Translations under genes and position numbers: made by a program
The notes under the pieces: model-generated
The model's input: the letters and a program-made list of their open reading frames with translations, nothing else
The model's database searches: none
What the model was told of the DNA's origin: nothing
Source of the DNA: Allomyces arbusculus
Lineage: Eukaryota > Blastocladiomycota > Blastocladiomycetes > Blastocladiales > Blastocladiaceae
Direction: 5' to 3'
Length of the DNA: 64,000 nt
NCBI GenBank assembly: GCA_027604705.1
Contig: JADHYV010000006.1
Location: 496,001-560,000, forward strand
Part shown: positions 43,903 through 55,510 of the stretch, piece after piece
Position numbering within the stretch: the first letter of the stretch is position 1
Layout of the letters: each line of letters opens with the position of its first letter

Positions 43903-45493
43903 AGATGCAGAGCCCAAGAGAGCCGAGCAGAGTGGGTGGATCATTGCCGTTGTCATTGCCTCGAGAATACAGCTGATACCCGTGCTTCCGGTCATTCGTG
44001 AATGGTTGATGCACGAGCGAGAGCGCGCATCTGCGTGTCGATCATTCGTGGTTGCGTCTCGTCGTCTTGGGCTTGGCAGGCGGTCGCCGGGCCATGGTGT
44101 GCGCGCGTCGAGTTTCTGAGAATCCATATTGATGCTGAATATTCCACCGTCGCGCGCACAACGTCGCCCGCCGTCTTGGTTTCTGGATTCGCGCGCGTGC
44201 GTACGTGCACACCGAGCGAAAAAGGAGAAGAGGAGAAGTCGGCCCCGGTCAGTCCCTTTGCCAGCAGGATTCCCCTCGTGGCCCACCAACCCCATCCATC
44301 CCGGGCACCCGACACGCGTGCATGCGCGCGCGTTCAAACCTGACACGATCGGTTGCTGCCCCTAAATGAGGGCAAGTCCCCACCGCTCCGCTGTTCCGAA
44401 GAGTCACGGTGCGCTTGTTTTCGTTTCATGGACAACGTCATGGTCGGCAAAGGCGCCCGTTTGCGCGTGAGCCGTTTTGTCGTGGCGTATTGCGCGTGCG
44501 CACGCCTCGTTCGCCCTTGGCCCCGTTGTTCAGAGTGCATGGCAAGCCCAGTTCTTGGGCGTTGCGGGGGAGGCTATAAATACTGTCCTGTGAATTTTTT
44601 AACAAAGGCAAGGGAACCATGCATTTGGAGTTTCGATCAAATGGAGTCATGCTCAGTAAGTGCTCGGGTTGTGGAGGCCGTAGTTCTGCTGTTCGCGGTG
44701 CTGTTCGCGGCCGCCTTTGCTCTGGATGGTGGTGGTGGGGGTCGGCCCGACCCACAAACTCGCCATGGTTGAAGGCTGAGAACCGCGATGGAGGATGGAG
44801 GGCGGGCTTGGTCACCACCTGCCAGAGCCAAGCTCCGGATGAGCGGAAACCCTGCTGCCGAGGATGCGGGCCGTGGAAAAAAATTAGACCTGGAAATGAG
44901 CACGAACACATGAAGACCGTCGGGCCCAAGTTCTCGTCCGTGCGGGCGACGACGGAGAGGGCCGAACCAAGCGGCCGAGATGCGGTGGACAACTTTGGGG
45001 CAGCCGCATCGGCCTCGAATTTGACCTTGAAATCAATCTTGCAGGTCGGAGGTGGTGGTGGCTGCTGGCCGGCGACGTCAGGAAAGAATCATGAGCAGGA
45101 CGGGGAAGGGGAACGAACCGTATCGTACACGGTATCCTCGACGTTCGTTCTGCTCTGCAAGCCGCGATTGATTGACTGATTGATTGCTACATGCCAGTGT
45201 CGTATCGAGGTCGCACGCAACAGCGCGCTGGCAGGCGCATCAAGCGGTATTTAAGAGATTGGACAGAAAAGCGCTTGCCATGGAACGTCGTGTCATATTC
45301 GCGATACAAGAATGCTATAAACAAACCGGCCGGGCCACGCCCCTTTCCACCCAGACCGGCGGCAAAAAGAAACACCACAACAGCGCAATGCTCGGGGGCC
45401 GGGTCGGGTGGAGACGACGGCCGCCCGCACCCACACAAGAAGACAAAAAACAAGGCACTGGACACAGCTGCGCGCACTTGCGAGACGCTCTGC
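43903..45493. other. Intergenic interval with an orphan core promoter
   Basis: No supported gene. Contains a TATA box (44575-44582) and a short ATTG/ACTG repeat near 45170-45186. A possible start ATG at 44641 is followed after five codons by GTAAGT, a strong splice donor, but no exon could be traced downstream. Confidence 0.45.
44575..44582 (+). promoter_or_regulatory. Orphan TATA box
   Basis: TATAAATA, followed at 44641 by an ATG and then a GTAAGT donor. It may drive a small spliced transcript that is not resolvable by eye. Confidence 0.4.
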
Positions 45494-48280
45494 TTACTCG
45501 TGGTGCCCACCATCGTGACCACCATCGTCGTCGTGCCCAAACCCAACCGCGTGCGCGAACCCGTGGTCGTCGACCGACAGCCCAAGATCCTCGAGCCCGC
45601 CGAAATCGTGGTCGCCGCCGACATGGTCAAAGTTGGCAAAGTCGCCATAGTCGGCGTGCGCCCCCACATCGTTGCCACTCGCATCGATATCGTGCGCCGC
45701 ATCGAGGACGGCACTGAAGGCGGCAAAATCCGTATCGACGGGCGCGTGCGAGTCGGCTGTGGGCGCGTCGGCGGCCACGGGTTCCGGCAACGAGTCCGGC
45801 ATCGGCGTCGCCGCCTGCTCGGCCGCGGCCGCGGCCGCGTGCTCGGCGGCTGCGTTTGCATGGTCGGTCGCGTCCTGCAGCGTCGCGCCGTCGGCGAGCA
45901 CCACGTCGTTGAGCGCGTCGTTCACGTCGTCGAGCTGGAAGTCGGCCGAGTGCGGGTCCGAGCTGGCCGCGGCGTCGACGAGGTTGTGGCCTGTCGTCGC
46001 ACCACCTTCGGCGGGGGTCGCGGCCTCCATGTGGCCGGCGGTCACGGGCGTGGTCGTGGTCGATGTCGCAGGGTGCGACGCCTGCGACGACCGCAGAACG
46101 TTCGTGACGAGCGCCGCGGCCGTGGCGATACCACCGACGGCACCAACGGCCGAGATGTAGGCTATTCATGTCGGAACCAGGAGATGGTGAGCTTCGGGAG
46201 CAGAATCGCGGCGTGAAATGACGTAAAATGAGCAGTCAAAAACGTACGCATGGCCTTGGTGATCCACGGCTGCTTGGGGGCGTTCTGCGTTGCGACGGCT
46301 TGGCCAATGTTGGCGGGCATGTAGATCATGAACGCCTGGTGCAGCGCGTGCTTGGTGGCCGCGGCCGATCCGCGCTCGACGAGCGTCAAGTCGCCCTTGG
46401 AGTCGGTCATGAGCATCTTCTCCGAGTCGACGTGCATGAGTGAGAAGGCGAGCGGGTTGTGTGGCAACCGCAAAAACTCCCAGACGACGGCATGGTCGAG
46501 CTCGTCCTGCTCAATAAACTTGCCGTCGGCATTCACGCCCAAAAACTGCTCCGTGTCGGCGGACTGCATGACCATCTTCTGGTGGTGGCCCGAGTTGAGG
46601 TCGAACGCGTCGGTGCGCCACATTTTCGTGTCGGTGATCAAGTGAATGTTGAAGTAGGCGGCGGCCATGGGGTCCTTGCGCATGTCCACCTTGGTGAAGT
46701 GGAACCCGGTCCCGTCGCGCTTGCGCGCAATGTACCGCTCCTTGATGTCCTTGATCGACACGGCCGTCGTCAAGTTGGCCGTCGGGCCACCGGGCACGCG
46801 CGGCGGACCGTGCGGGACGCCCGGCTTGCCACCAGGACCCATCATCGGCGAACCCGGGCCCATTGGGCCGTTCGGCCCCATGGGACCGCCAGGACCCATC
46901 GGCCCACCCATCATCGGCGGGCGCATCCCGTTGGGGCCGGGGGGCGGGCCCGAGTACTGCTGCTGCGACGACTGGTAACCGGGGAGACTGCCACTCGAGC
47001 CCGCGGGCGGCGGGCCCTGCATCATGCCGGGTGGGCGCGGTGGACCCTGCATCGGGCCACCAGGGCCCATGGGCGGACCGCCGGGACCCATGGGGCCGCC
47101 GGGCGGACCCTGCATCATCATCGGCGGCCGCGGCGGGCCGTTCATTGGGCCACCGGGGCCCATGGGGCCGCCAGGACCCATCGGACCATTCATCGGCCCA
47201 CCAGGACCCATGGGACCGCCGGGCGGGCCTTGCTGCATCATCGGCGGGCGCGGGGGACCCTGCATTGGGCCACCGGGCGGGCCTTGCTGCTGCATCATGG
47301 GCGGGCGCGGCGCGCCGCCTTGGTTGTTGAGCAACGGCGTGTTGACGGACGATGGCGGCGGCGACGCGGCGCGCGGGGCCGGGGCGGCGTTTTGTTGCGG
47401 GGGCGACATGACGGGGGTGGCGGGCGGGTCGAGCACGGTCAGCTGCAGCATCTTCTCCCAGCCGGCGTCGAGGTCGGCAAGCGCGAGCGACCCGTCCTTG
47501 GTGACGAGCAGCTTCTTGGTCGGGTGCGTGAGCGAGAAGAAGCCGCCTTCAAAGGCCTAGGCGCGGTACATAAGGGGGGCGGGGCACGGCGCAGGCGAAG
47601 CGGTCAGTCAGCGCGCGCGGCAGGGGGAAAAGGTTGTTCGTGGGCAGCGTGATGGCCGGTCGTTGGTGGTGCAGCTCCAAAGGCACCGGAAGCGGAGTGG
47701 CGCGGCTGCGGGCGCTGCGGTGCGGTCGCTTTGCCAAGACGCCGAAGAGAAAAGGCAACTCGGCGCGACTTTGCCAACACCGCCGAGGGCACCACCACCC
47801 ACGTCCACCGCACAAGAAACGCGAGAGCACGAACAACGATAACAAACAAAAAACAAAAAAAATCACAAAAAGAGACAGAAGGATACAACGCACCTGCATC
47901 GTCCACACGCAAAACGAGTTGGGCGCGCTCACGACGCGCAGCACGCCGTCCTGTTCGGTGCCAATGTACTTTGCCGGAGACCCAAACCGCAGCAAGACCT
48001 GCAGGCCCGACTCGGGCTTGTAGAGCGGCGTCGGCGGCTGGCCCGGGACATACCGCAGCAGCTGCAGGTGGTTGCGCGGCGTCAAGGGCACCGACTGCGG
48101 CTGCCAGGCGTAGGCCTTGGTCGCCTCGGTCGCATTCGCGTCGGCAATGGCGAGATGCTGCTTCCACGCGTTCTTGAGGGCAATCGGCGCGAGCATTGAC
48201 GCGCGCGACGGTGCGGGCGACGCGGCCTGCGGCGGCGGCGGCGACATGGCCGAGGTCGCGGGCGAACCGGGGCCCGACAT
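45494..48280 (-). CDS. Fascin-like beta-trefoil protein with PGGPMGPG linker
   Basis: Exons 48280-47894, 47556-46248 and 46161-45494 encode 787 residues; introns are 337 nt (donor GTGCGT) and 86 nt (donor GTACGT). An N-terminal module (about 85-165) has LQVLLRFGSPAKYIGTEQDG and, across the intron, AFEGGFFSLTHPTKKLLVTK with DGSLALAD. These are repeating beta-hairpins of the sort found in fascin/actin-cross-linking trefoils. A collagen-like Pro/Gly/Met linker follows (about 190-350, units GGPMGPGG and PPRPPMM). A second trefoil-like module (about 375-540) has FHFTKVDMRKDP, TEQFLGVNADGKFIEQDEL and SEKMLMTDSKGDLTLVERG. The tail is acidic and His/Asp/Ala-rich. Family assignment is by fold pattern only; an actin- or membrane-skeleton role is inferred. 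The first intron is the longest found in the window. Confidence 0.7.
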
Positions 48281-48968
48281 TGGGGACAGCTGGATTGGTA
48301 CTTGCGGGGGTGCGCAAACAATGCAGCCGGTGCGGAATTACGCCAAGCTGCAATAGGGCGGCGAGAAGTTGGCTGGAGCGAAGCGTGCAGCGAGCGGGCA
48401 AGTGCGCAACGGGCGAGCAAGCGAGCAAGCGAGGGGGTGCAGCGAGCGTGCGCCGGTGCTTGCTGTCGAGGTGCTTTTGGACGAGGAAGCTGGGGTGGCC
48501 AGGAGCGACCGGACGGTGGTGGCGGGCTTTATGAGCCGGTCGGGACGCGGCCCGTTGCGGGCAAATAGGCGTCGCGCGCCTCGAAGCGCTGCGGGGGCTT
48601 GCCACCGGGCGCCGCGTGGCGCGCAACGCTCGCATCCGCTTGCGGCGCCTGCACAACCTGGCCCCATCCGGGATGGCGAGGTTTCTCGCGTGCGCCGCGT
48701 CCACGTCAGACAGGCTGTCGGGGGACGGCTTGCCATCCACACACCCATCCACACATCCAGGTGACAATGGGACTGACTGTTGAGTTCGTGAAAGCCAATG
48801 ATCGCTGGTGGCCGCGTCTCGCCGCCTGGAGATGTTGAGAATGAATCAACAATGTTGCGGCTTGGAGATCAAGAAACTCGCTGAAACATGGTGGTCCGTT
48901 GGCCATGCAAGAATGATCAACTCATCCTCCCACTTGAGTCCTGACTGCAGCGCACGCGACCGCCCACC

Positions 48969-51900
48969 ATGGCGAGCAGGAACAGTGCCGCCGACCGCGA
49001 CCAAAGGCACACCGACGAAGATGCGCGTCGCCGCTCCCGCCGCTCGCCAGCTCCCCTCAAGACGCGGCCGCGGGCGCCATTGTGGTCGCATTGGACGTGG
49101 GCCATGATTGCTGGGGTCGTGATCTTTGCCGCGGTCGTGTCACGTCTTCTCGCCCCATCCCCGTCACCCCAAGACGCAGCGCTGACCAAGACCAGCACGT
49201 ATGCCGGCAGCCAAGGTGCGTTCTTGCTCTGCTCTTGACGAATGTTGTCGACGACAACGACGCGCCCCGGCGCGCTTCGACACCCAAGGATCAAGAAACA
49301 ACATTGGGGCGAAACCTGGTAAAACTTGAAACCAACGCGACACGCACACGTGACCGCGAGCACATCAAACCCACGCAAAAACTGTCAAAGGAAACCGCCG
49401 GGCCGCGACCTGTGCCTGCCTGCCTGCCGCCACCACGACCTCGTTCCTCACCTTGCACGCGATCCCGTTCTCTCTCCCCACGACCGCGCGCGTGTCTGCT
49501 CCCCCCAACAGCTTGCACCGCCGCGACCCACTTCAACGCCACCATGTGCTTCACCGACGGTGCTGCTGCTGCCGCCGCGAGCGGCCGCGAGATCCTGCCG
49601 GCCACGGTCGTGCCCGAGCACTACACGCTCGAGCTGACGCCCGACCTCGAGTCCTTCACGTTCGACGGCATCGTGCACGCCGACGTCAAGATTGTGCACG
49701 CCACGTCGACGATCGTCGTCAACGCGCACGAGCTCGACATCAAGGCCGCGCGCGTGCAGCTCACGCGCATCAAGACCGAGTCGACGCTTCCCGCCTCGAG
49801 CATCACCTTCGACGAGAAGCTGCAGCAGGCGACGCTGCATTTCGACCAGGAGCTGCCCGCCGACGCGCAGGCGCGCGTCACGATCGAGTTCCAGGGCATC
49901 CACAATGACAAGATGGCCGGGTTCTACCGGTCGTCGTACGCGGACCCGGACGGCACCAAAAAGTACTATCTCATTACTTTTCTCTGCCGTATGTTGTTCT
50001 TCATGATCTGACACTCCGTCTCGTCGCGCGACGCTTCATCCTCATCACACCAAGGCACATGGTCGTGACGCAATTTGAAGCGACCGATGCGCGCCGCTGC
50101 TTCCCGTGCTGGGACGAGCCAGCGCTCAAGGCCACGTTTGACGTGATCTTGAACGTGCAAAAGGACCTGTCGGCCCTGTCGAACATGAACGTTGTCTCCG
50201 AGGACGCGCACCCGACACTCGCCTCGCATAAGACGGTCAAATTTGCGCGCACGCCTGTCATGTCAACCTACGTATGTGCTCTCTGACTGCTGTTTAAAAT
50301 AGTCGAAGAGCCGTGATCTGACGCGTTTCTCTTGATTACTGCAGCTCCTCGCCATGGCCGTCGGCGACTTCGAGTACATCGAGGCCAAGACCGCGCCCAA
50401 CTGCCCGGCACTGCCCAACCAGGTGACCGTGCGCGTCTACACGTCGCGCGGCCTCTCGAGCCAGGGCAAGTTTGCGCTTGGCTGCGCCGTGCGCATTCTC
50501 GAGTACTTCTCGGCCGTGTTCGGTGAGCCCTACCCGCTCCCTGTACGTGAGCTTGTTCTTTGCCTTTGATTCGCCTCATTCTTTTCGCGACGACGCAAAA
50601 TTCACTCGCATTTACGGCTAGAAAATGGACATGATTGCCGTACCCGATTTCTCGGCCGGTGCCATGGAGAACTGGGGTCTCGTCACGTACCGTACCGTCT
50701 ACGTGCTCTTTGACGACAAGACCTCGACGGCTCGCGCCAAGCAGGGTGTTGCCTATGTGGTCGCGCACGAGCTGGCGCACCAGTGGTTTGGCAACCTCGT
50801 CACCATGTACGCCAGTTTTGATTGCGCGCTCAGGCATTTTCGAGCAAAAGATTCGTGGCTGACCGACGTTCAAATCGGATTTAAAGGCAATGGTGGAATG
50901 AACTCTGGCTCAACGAGGGCTTTGCCACGTACGTTGGGTGGCTCGCGATTGCGCGGCACCTGTTCCCGGAGTGGCACTCGTTTGTCGCCTTTGTTGGCGA
51001 CGACATGGCACGCGCCCTCACGCTCGACGCGCTGCGGTCGTCGCACCCGATCGAGGTGCCTGTCAAGGCCCCGTCCGAGATTTCACAGATCTTTGACGCG
51101 ATCTCCTACTCCAAGGGCGCGTCGGTGATCCGCATGCTCTCGTCATGGCTCACCGAGGACGTGTTTCTCGCCGGCGTGCGCAAGTACATTCAGCGGTTCA
51201 AGTACCGCAACGCCGCGACGACCGACTTGTGGGCCGCGCTCTCGGAGGCGTCGGGCATGGACGTCGGGCAGTTCATGACACTCTGGACGAAGGAGGTCGG
51301 GTACCCGGTCATTTCGGCCGAGCGTCAGGGCAACGCCGTGACTGTCAAGCAGGCGCGGTTCCTGTCGACTGGCGACGCGTCAGCCGAGGAGGACGAAACG
51401 GTCTGGTGGTGCCCGCTGGCACCGTACGTCGGCGGTGAACCTACCAACTCGGCGTCGGTCGTGCTCAAGCAAAAGGAGGGGACTTTTGCGCTGCCCGCCA
51501 AGCCGACGGCCGTGCCCGTCGACTTCTACAAGCTCAACCTCGATCAGGCCAACTTCTACCGCGTGCAGTACGCGGCCGCCGACCTGGCACGTCTCGGTGA
51601 GGCTGTCGAGCATGGTCTTGTGCCGACGGCCGACCGCGTTGGCCTCATCAGCGACGTGTTTGCTCTGGCCGCGGCCGGGTACTCGTCGACGGTCGATGCG
51701 CTGGCCCTGCTCTCGCACTTCAAGGGCGAGCAAGAGTACATTGTGCTCGAGGCGGTTGCCGCTAAGCTTTCGCAAGTCAAGACGGTCTGGGCCATGGAGC
51801 CTGAGCCCGTCGCCGACCAGCTCGCGGCTCTGCAGCGCTCGATCTTTGCGCCCACGGCGCACGCCATGGGTTGGGAGTATCCCGACGGCGAGTCGCACCT

Positions 51901-52594
51901 CGACGGGCTCAAGCGCCAGCTGGCCATTGGCCAGGCCGGTATGGCCGGCGACAAGGAGCTCGTCGCGCAGGCCAAGGCGCGGTTTGCGCGGTTCATCCAG
52001 GGCGACACGCACGCGATTCACCCAAACCTCCGTGGCGCTGTCTACGCGATTGTGCTCCGTCACTCGTCGGTCTCGCCCGCGGCCAAGGGCGGCGAGCCGC
52101 ACTCGGCTGAGCTCGAGGCGGTCAAGGCGATTTGGGAGAACGAGTCGACGCCCATGGATCAGCGTCTCGCGGCGCTCGGTGCCCTCGGCCACGTCCAGGA
52201 CTCGACACTCCTCGCTGGCCTGCTCGAGTACGCCATGGACGAGTCCAAGGTGCGCCCGCAAGACGTCATGTACCCGCTGCGCTCGGTCGCCGCCAACGCG
52301 CGTGCTGGTGGCCGCGTGCTCGCGTGGAAGTTTGTTCAGCAGCGCTGGGACGAGCTGCATGCGCGGTACCAGCAGTCGCTGTCACTGCTCGCGCACTGTG
52401 TCTCCATTGCCGGCGACTTCGCGTCAGCCGAGTTTGCCGAGACTGAGGTGGAGGGCTTCTTTGCCGGCAAGGACACCAAGGCCGTCGACCGCGCGCTGAT
52501 GCAGACGCTTGAGAAGATTCGTGCGCAGGCCGCTTGGCTCGAGCGCGATCGCGCGCCCGTGCAGGCGTGGCTTGCGGAGAACGTGCAGAACTAA
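48969..52594 (+). CDS. M1-family aminopeptidase with an N-terminal membrane anchor
   Basis: Six exons: 48969-49215, 49512-49962, 50055-50271, 50345-50542, 50622-50806 and 50887-52594, 1001 residues; introns are 296, 92, 73, 79 and 80 nt. Exon 1 (ACCATGG start context) encodes a basic cytoplasmic head and one membrane helix (about residues 43-62), a type II anchor. The zinc peptidase core is complete: exopeptidase motif GAMEN (384-388), HELAH (420-424) and the third zinc ligand Glu443 in [12 protein letters not shown], 18 residues on. [16 protein letters not shown] and the ERAP-like C-terminal helical domain match puromycin-sensitive/Aap1-type enzymes. An ATG at 49544 in exon 2 would give a soluble form starting MCFTDG; that version is the safer minimum. 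It removes N-terminal amino acids from peptides at the cell surface or in the secretory lumen if anchored. Confidence 0.85.
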
Positions 52595-53102
52595 GTCGTC
52601 TGCGCGAGTACCTCGACCCCTGCTGCACGTCACGGGCGTCCACTCTTGGTCCCGATTTATCAGTCAGTTTAGTTTGTGGTTTGGTTTGGCAATGAAATTG
52701 GTTCGGATTTCATTTCATGGAGGCGTCTGCTTTCTTGGAAGCCGGCAAGTTTCGCGCCGGACAGGCGGTCTGCGCATCAAACAGGCACAACTGACAGCAT
52801 GTCGCAACCCATCTCTGCCGTACAACGTGTGGGCTGGCTTGGCGAGCATCAACAGTTGCGCCACCTTCGTCGTTCCACCTGTTTTCCACCGCAGCAACAG
52901 CATTTCGGTCCACCCGTACAGCGACGCGCTCCACCATGAACCACATGTGCAGCGCCCGTAACACGCTCGACTGCCTGTGCCGGCCTCGCCGCTTACGTGC
53001 CGCGCGTAGGCCTTGAAATCCTTGTGCGGACCCGCACACACTCTTTCTCCCCCAGCAGCCAACTTCTTCTTCTCGCGCAGCGCACCTACGAGCCTCAGCA
53101 CC

Positions 53103-54029
53103 ATGGACTACCGCAACAACTCGTCGTACCCGTACAAGCCGGCTTTCGCGCAGCAGCAGCCGCAAACCTACCCGGCGCAGCCGGCGTACCAGCAGCCCCA
53201 GCCCGTCGTCTACCCGTCGCAACCCGTGTATGCGCAGCAGCAGCCGCCCGCGTACTCGCAGCAACCGGCTGGTCCCTATGCTGCACAGGACTACGTAGCA
53301 CCGGTCGCGGTCGCTGCCCCCGGCTATGGCGTGCCCGCGCCGGCACCCGTCGTCCCCGTTGTTGCTGCCCCGATCGTCGCTGATGACCCGAGCGCCGTCA
53401 TGGCGCTCTACCCGACGGGTAACGAGGAACCGGCCGAGCCCACAGCGGCTGCTGAGGGTGACGCAGAAGGCGAGGCCGAGGCGGAGCCGGCGACGCCGCC
53501 GGAGCTCGCAAACCCCGTCGTCGAGACGATTGAGAGCGTGATGGTCGACATTGGTCTGTTGCTTTTCACTTCGCCCATCAGTCTCCTCCAGGCCTTCGCG
53601 TGTGAACGCGGCACTCACCATTTCCCTGTACGCGCTCACCGCAACGTAGTCGAGGCGCGCGAACTGCCCGACAAGTCTGACGCCTTCTCGTCGATTGACC
53701 CGTTTGTTGTTGTTCTTGCCGGCACGCACACGCGGTTCGAGACGCCGTGCCTGTCGAACACGGGCCCCGACGCCGTCTTCAACCACCAGGTCACGGTCGC
53801 GCTGCTGCCCAAGGACGCCGAACCCGATGTCGCGCCCGCCGACGAAATTGTGCTGGAAGTCTGGGAGGCCAACTCGGTCTTGGCCAACACTTTGATTGGT
53901 CGCGCACGCGTGCAGGTCGAGCAGCTCGTGGGTGCTGCGATCGACCGGTGGTTTGATCTCGTCAATGAGGAGGGCGAGGCTGCGGGTCAGTTGCGCGTCG
54001 TGTTGACGCCTCGCATGAAGACCGAGTAA
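53103..54029 (+). CDS. C2-domain protein with P/Y/Q-rich N-terminus
   Basis: Exons 53103-53553 and 53650-54029 (96-nt in-frame intron, donor GTCTGT) encode 276 residues. The first ~75 residues are Pro/Tyr/Gln repeats (YPAQPAYQQPQP, YPSQPVYAQQQPPAYSQQP), a disordered head often seen on membrane-associated or stress-granule proteins. An acidic Glu/Ala linker precedes one C2 domain. After splicing its first strand reads VMVDIVEARELPD, then FSSIDPFVVVLAG, NTGPDAVFNHQVTV and EIVLEVWEANSVLANTLIGR. Acidic residues in the first and last loops suggest calcium-dependent phospholipid binding. The intron acceptor (CAACGTAG before TCGAGGC) and phase are the same as in the C2 gene at 24700-25560. Confidence 0.8.
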   Translation: MDYRNNSSYPYKPAFAQQQPQTYPAQPAYQQPQPVVYPSQPVYAQQQPPAYSQQPAGPYAAQDYVAPVAVAAPGYGVPAPAPVVPVVAAPIVADDPSAVMALYPTGNEEPAEPTAAAEGDAEGEAEAEPATPPELANPVVETIESVMVDIGLLLFTSPISLLQAFACERGTHHFPVRAHRNVVEARELPDKSDAFSSIDPFVVVLAGTHTRFETPCLSNTGPDAVFNHQVTVALLPKDAEPDVAPADEIVLEVWEANSVLANTLIGRARVQVEQLVGAAIDRWFDLVNEEGEAAGQLRVVLTPRMKTE

Positions 54030-54915
54030 GCGGAGATTTGTGGGAAATTCTGGATTTTGCGGGGAGGATTTGTAGATGATTGTGCAAATGATGTCATGAA
54101 TTTTGCACCCGCCTTGCTGGGATGGGCAGCGTCCTTCACGTATCGTCCACGGCGTCAAGGTTTGCTATAGGCCGAGCACGATGCGACCAGCGTGTTCTTC
54201 GATCGCTCCCTGTGCTTGTCGATAGCTTGTTTGATTATGAAATGTGCAATTCGGTCCCAATCAGCCCACTGGTCGCAACCCACGGAGCAGATCAGTCAGG
54301 CAACGGACCACGCTCGCCCACACTCGCTTCAGAAAGACACCTGTTTTGTGGACATTTGAGCGGGCCCATTGACAGTCGCGGCGACATGCAAGTATTCATT
54401 CAGTTCGGAGGTGCCTGCAGCAGGGAAATGCCTTTTCACATTTGTTACAGGATGCCAACCAATCGAAATCATTTTTTGCTGACGCTTTCCGTTGGCGATC
54501 ACATATCGTAACTATCCATGGTCCATGGAGCCGTTCATGCAAGTTCAATCCCGACACATCGTGAGTTTGGTAGATCTTCCGTGTAACATGAGCCGCTCCG
54601 CAAACAGGGGCGCAAATTCTGCTCAAGACGTGCAATAGAATGTTAGAATTCGAGCACTCCCAAAGAGGGCGATTGCACAGAACAATGAATCAACACACCT
54701 ATAAGCTGGGGCATGCAAGGGCCAAAGTACAAACACGTACGCGTGAGGCCAGCCACTTCGCCCAAAGCTTACGCGGTCCTCCATGATTGTTCATGACGCC
54801 TCTGCCTTCACCATGAAAACAGTCGTGCCCAACCAATGTTACCGCCAAGGCAGAGATCGCATGGCCGACTTAATCGCCTGCACCACGCGCTCCTGAAAGG
54901 AATGAAACCAACAGT

Positions 54916-55500
54916 TTATATCTGGAGTTCGACCAAAAACTGGGCGACAACCGCCTCAGAAAATCCTTGGTTTTCACGGCTTCTCGAAATGCCCTCGGTA
55001 AATTGGTTGGTCAATTCAGCGAGCCTGTGCAGGATCTGCTCCATCTCGCCGGAGAAAATGCGCAGGTCGCGCGAAATATTGTTCGAGGTCGTGCCCACGT
55101 TGCACAAATCGCCCGAAATATGGCTCGAGGCCATGCGTAGCTCGTTGGCTATGCCGCTGGAGATCGCGCGCAAGTCGCCCGAAATGCCAGCAACGACTTG
55201 GATGGCGCGCGTCGTATCAACCTTGACCTCGCCCACGAGATCGTGCATCTCAAGCGTCATCCCACCCACGGCATCGCGCAGGTCACGGGCAGCCCCATCG
55301 AGTTTTTCGGCGGCCATTGTGAGGCTGTTCATTGTCTCGCCGAGGCGCAGCGACAGATGCAAGTCGGGCGCGAGCTTCACGCGGCGCTGTCCGTGTGTGC
55401 GGCGGCAGCGGACCAGGACCGATGCGTCACTGGCGGTGCTGGATGCGACGGCGAATGCAATGCAGAACGACTGGTCTGGATCCGAGACGACTCCATTCGG
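54916..55500 (-). CDS. Candidate exon encoding a helical/coiled-coil protein
   Basis: An open frame from a stop at 55503 to 54916. The last ~155 codons encode regularly spaced hydrophobic residues with repeated ISGDLR/ISRDLR and SG(I/E) motifs: DGAARDLRDAVGG, VVAGISGDLRAISSG, SSHISGDLCNVG, NNISRDLRIFSGEMEQIL. This is an 18-22-residue amphipathic repeat, suggestive of a long helix or coiled coil. There is no convincing ATG near the 5' end (the frame opens FCIAFAVASS), so it may be the 3' exon of a spliced gene or a relic. No family recognised. Confidence 0.4.
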   Translation of the reverse strand, partial: PNGVVSDPDQSFCIAFAVASSTASDASVLVRCRRTHGQRRVKLAPDLHLSLRLGETMNSLTMAAEKLDGAARDLRDAVGGMTLEMHDLVGEVKVDTTRAIQVVAGISGDLRAISSGIANELRMASSHISGDLCNVGTTSNNISRDLRIFSGEMEQILHRLAELTNQFTEGISRSRENQGFSEAVVAQFLVELQI

Positions 55501-55510
55501 TTATCGCGCG

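Noticed and set aside
46459-47652. 397-codon plus-strand frame rich in His/Arg/Ala
   Set aside because: Reverse complement of the PGGPMGPG repeat region; a compositional shadow.
52710-54158. 482-codon open frame on the minus strand
   Set aside because: Antisense to the C2 gene at 53103-54029; Arg/Gly-rich with no family resemblance.
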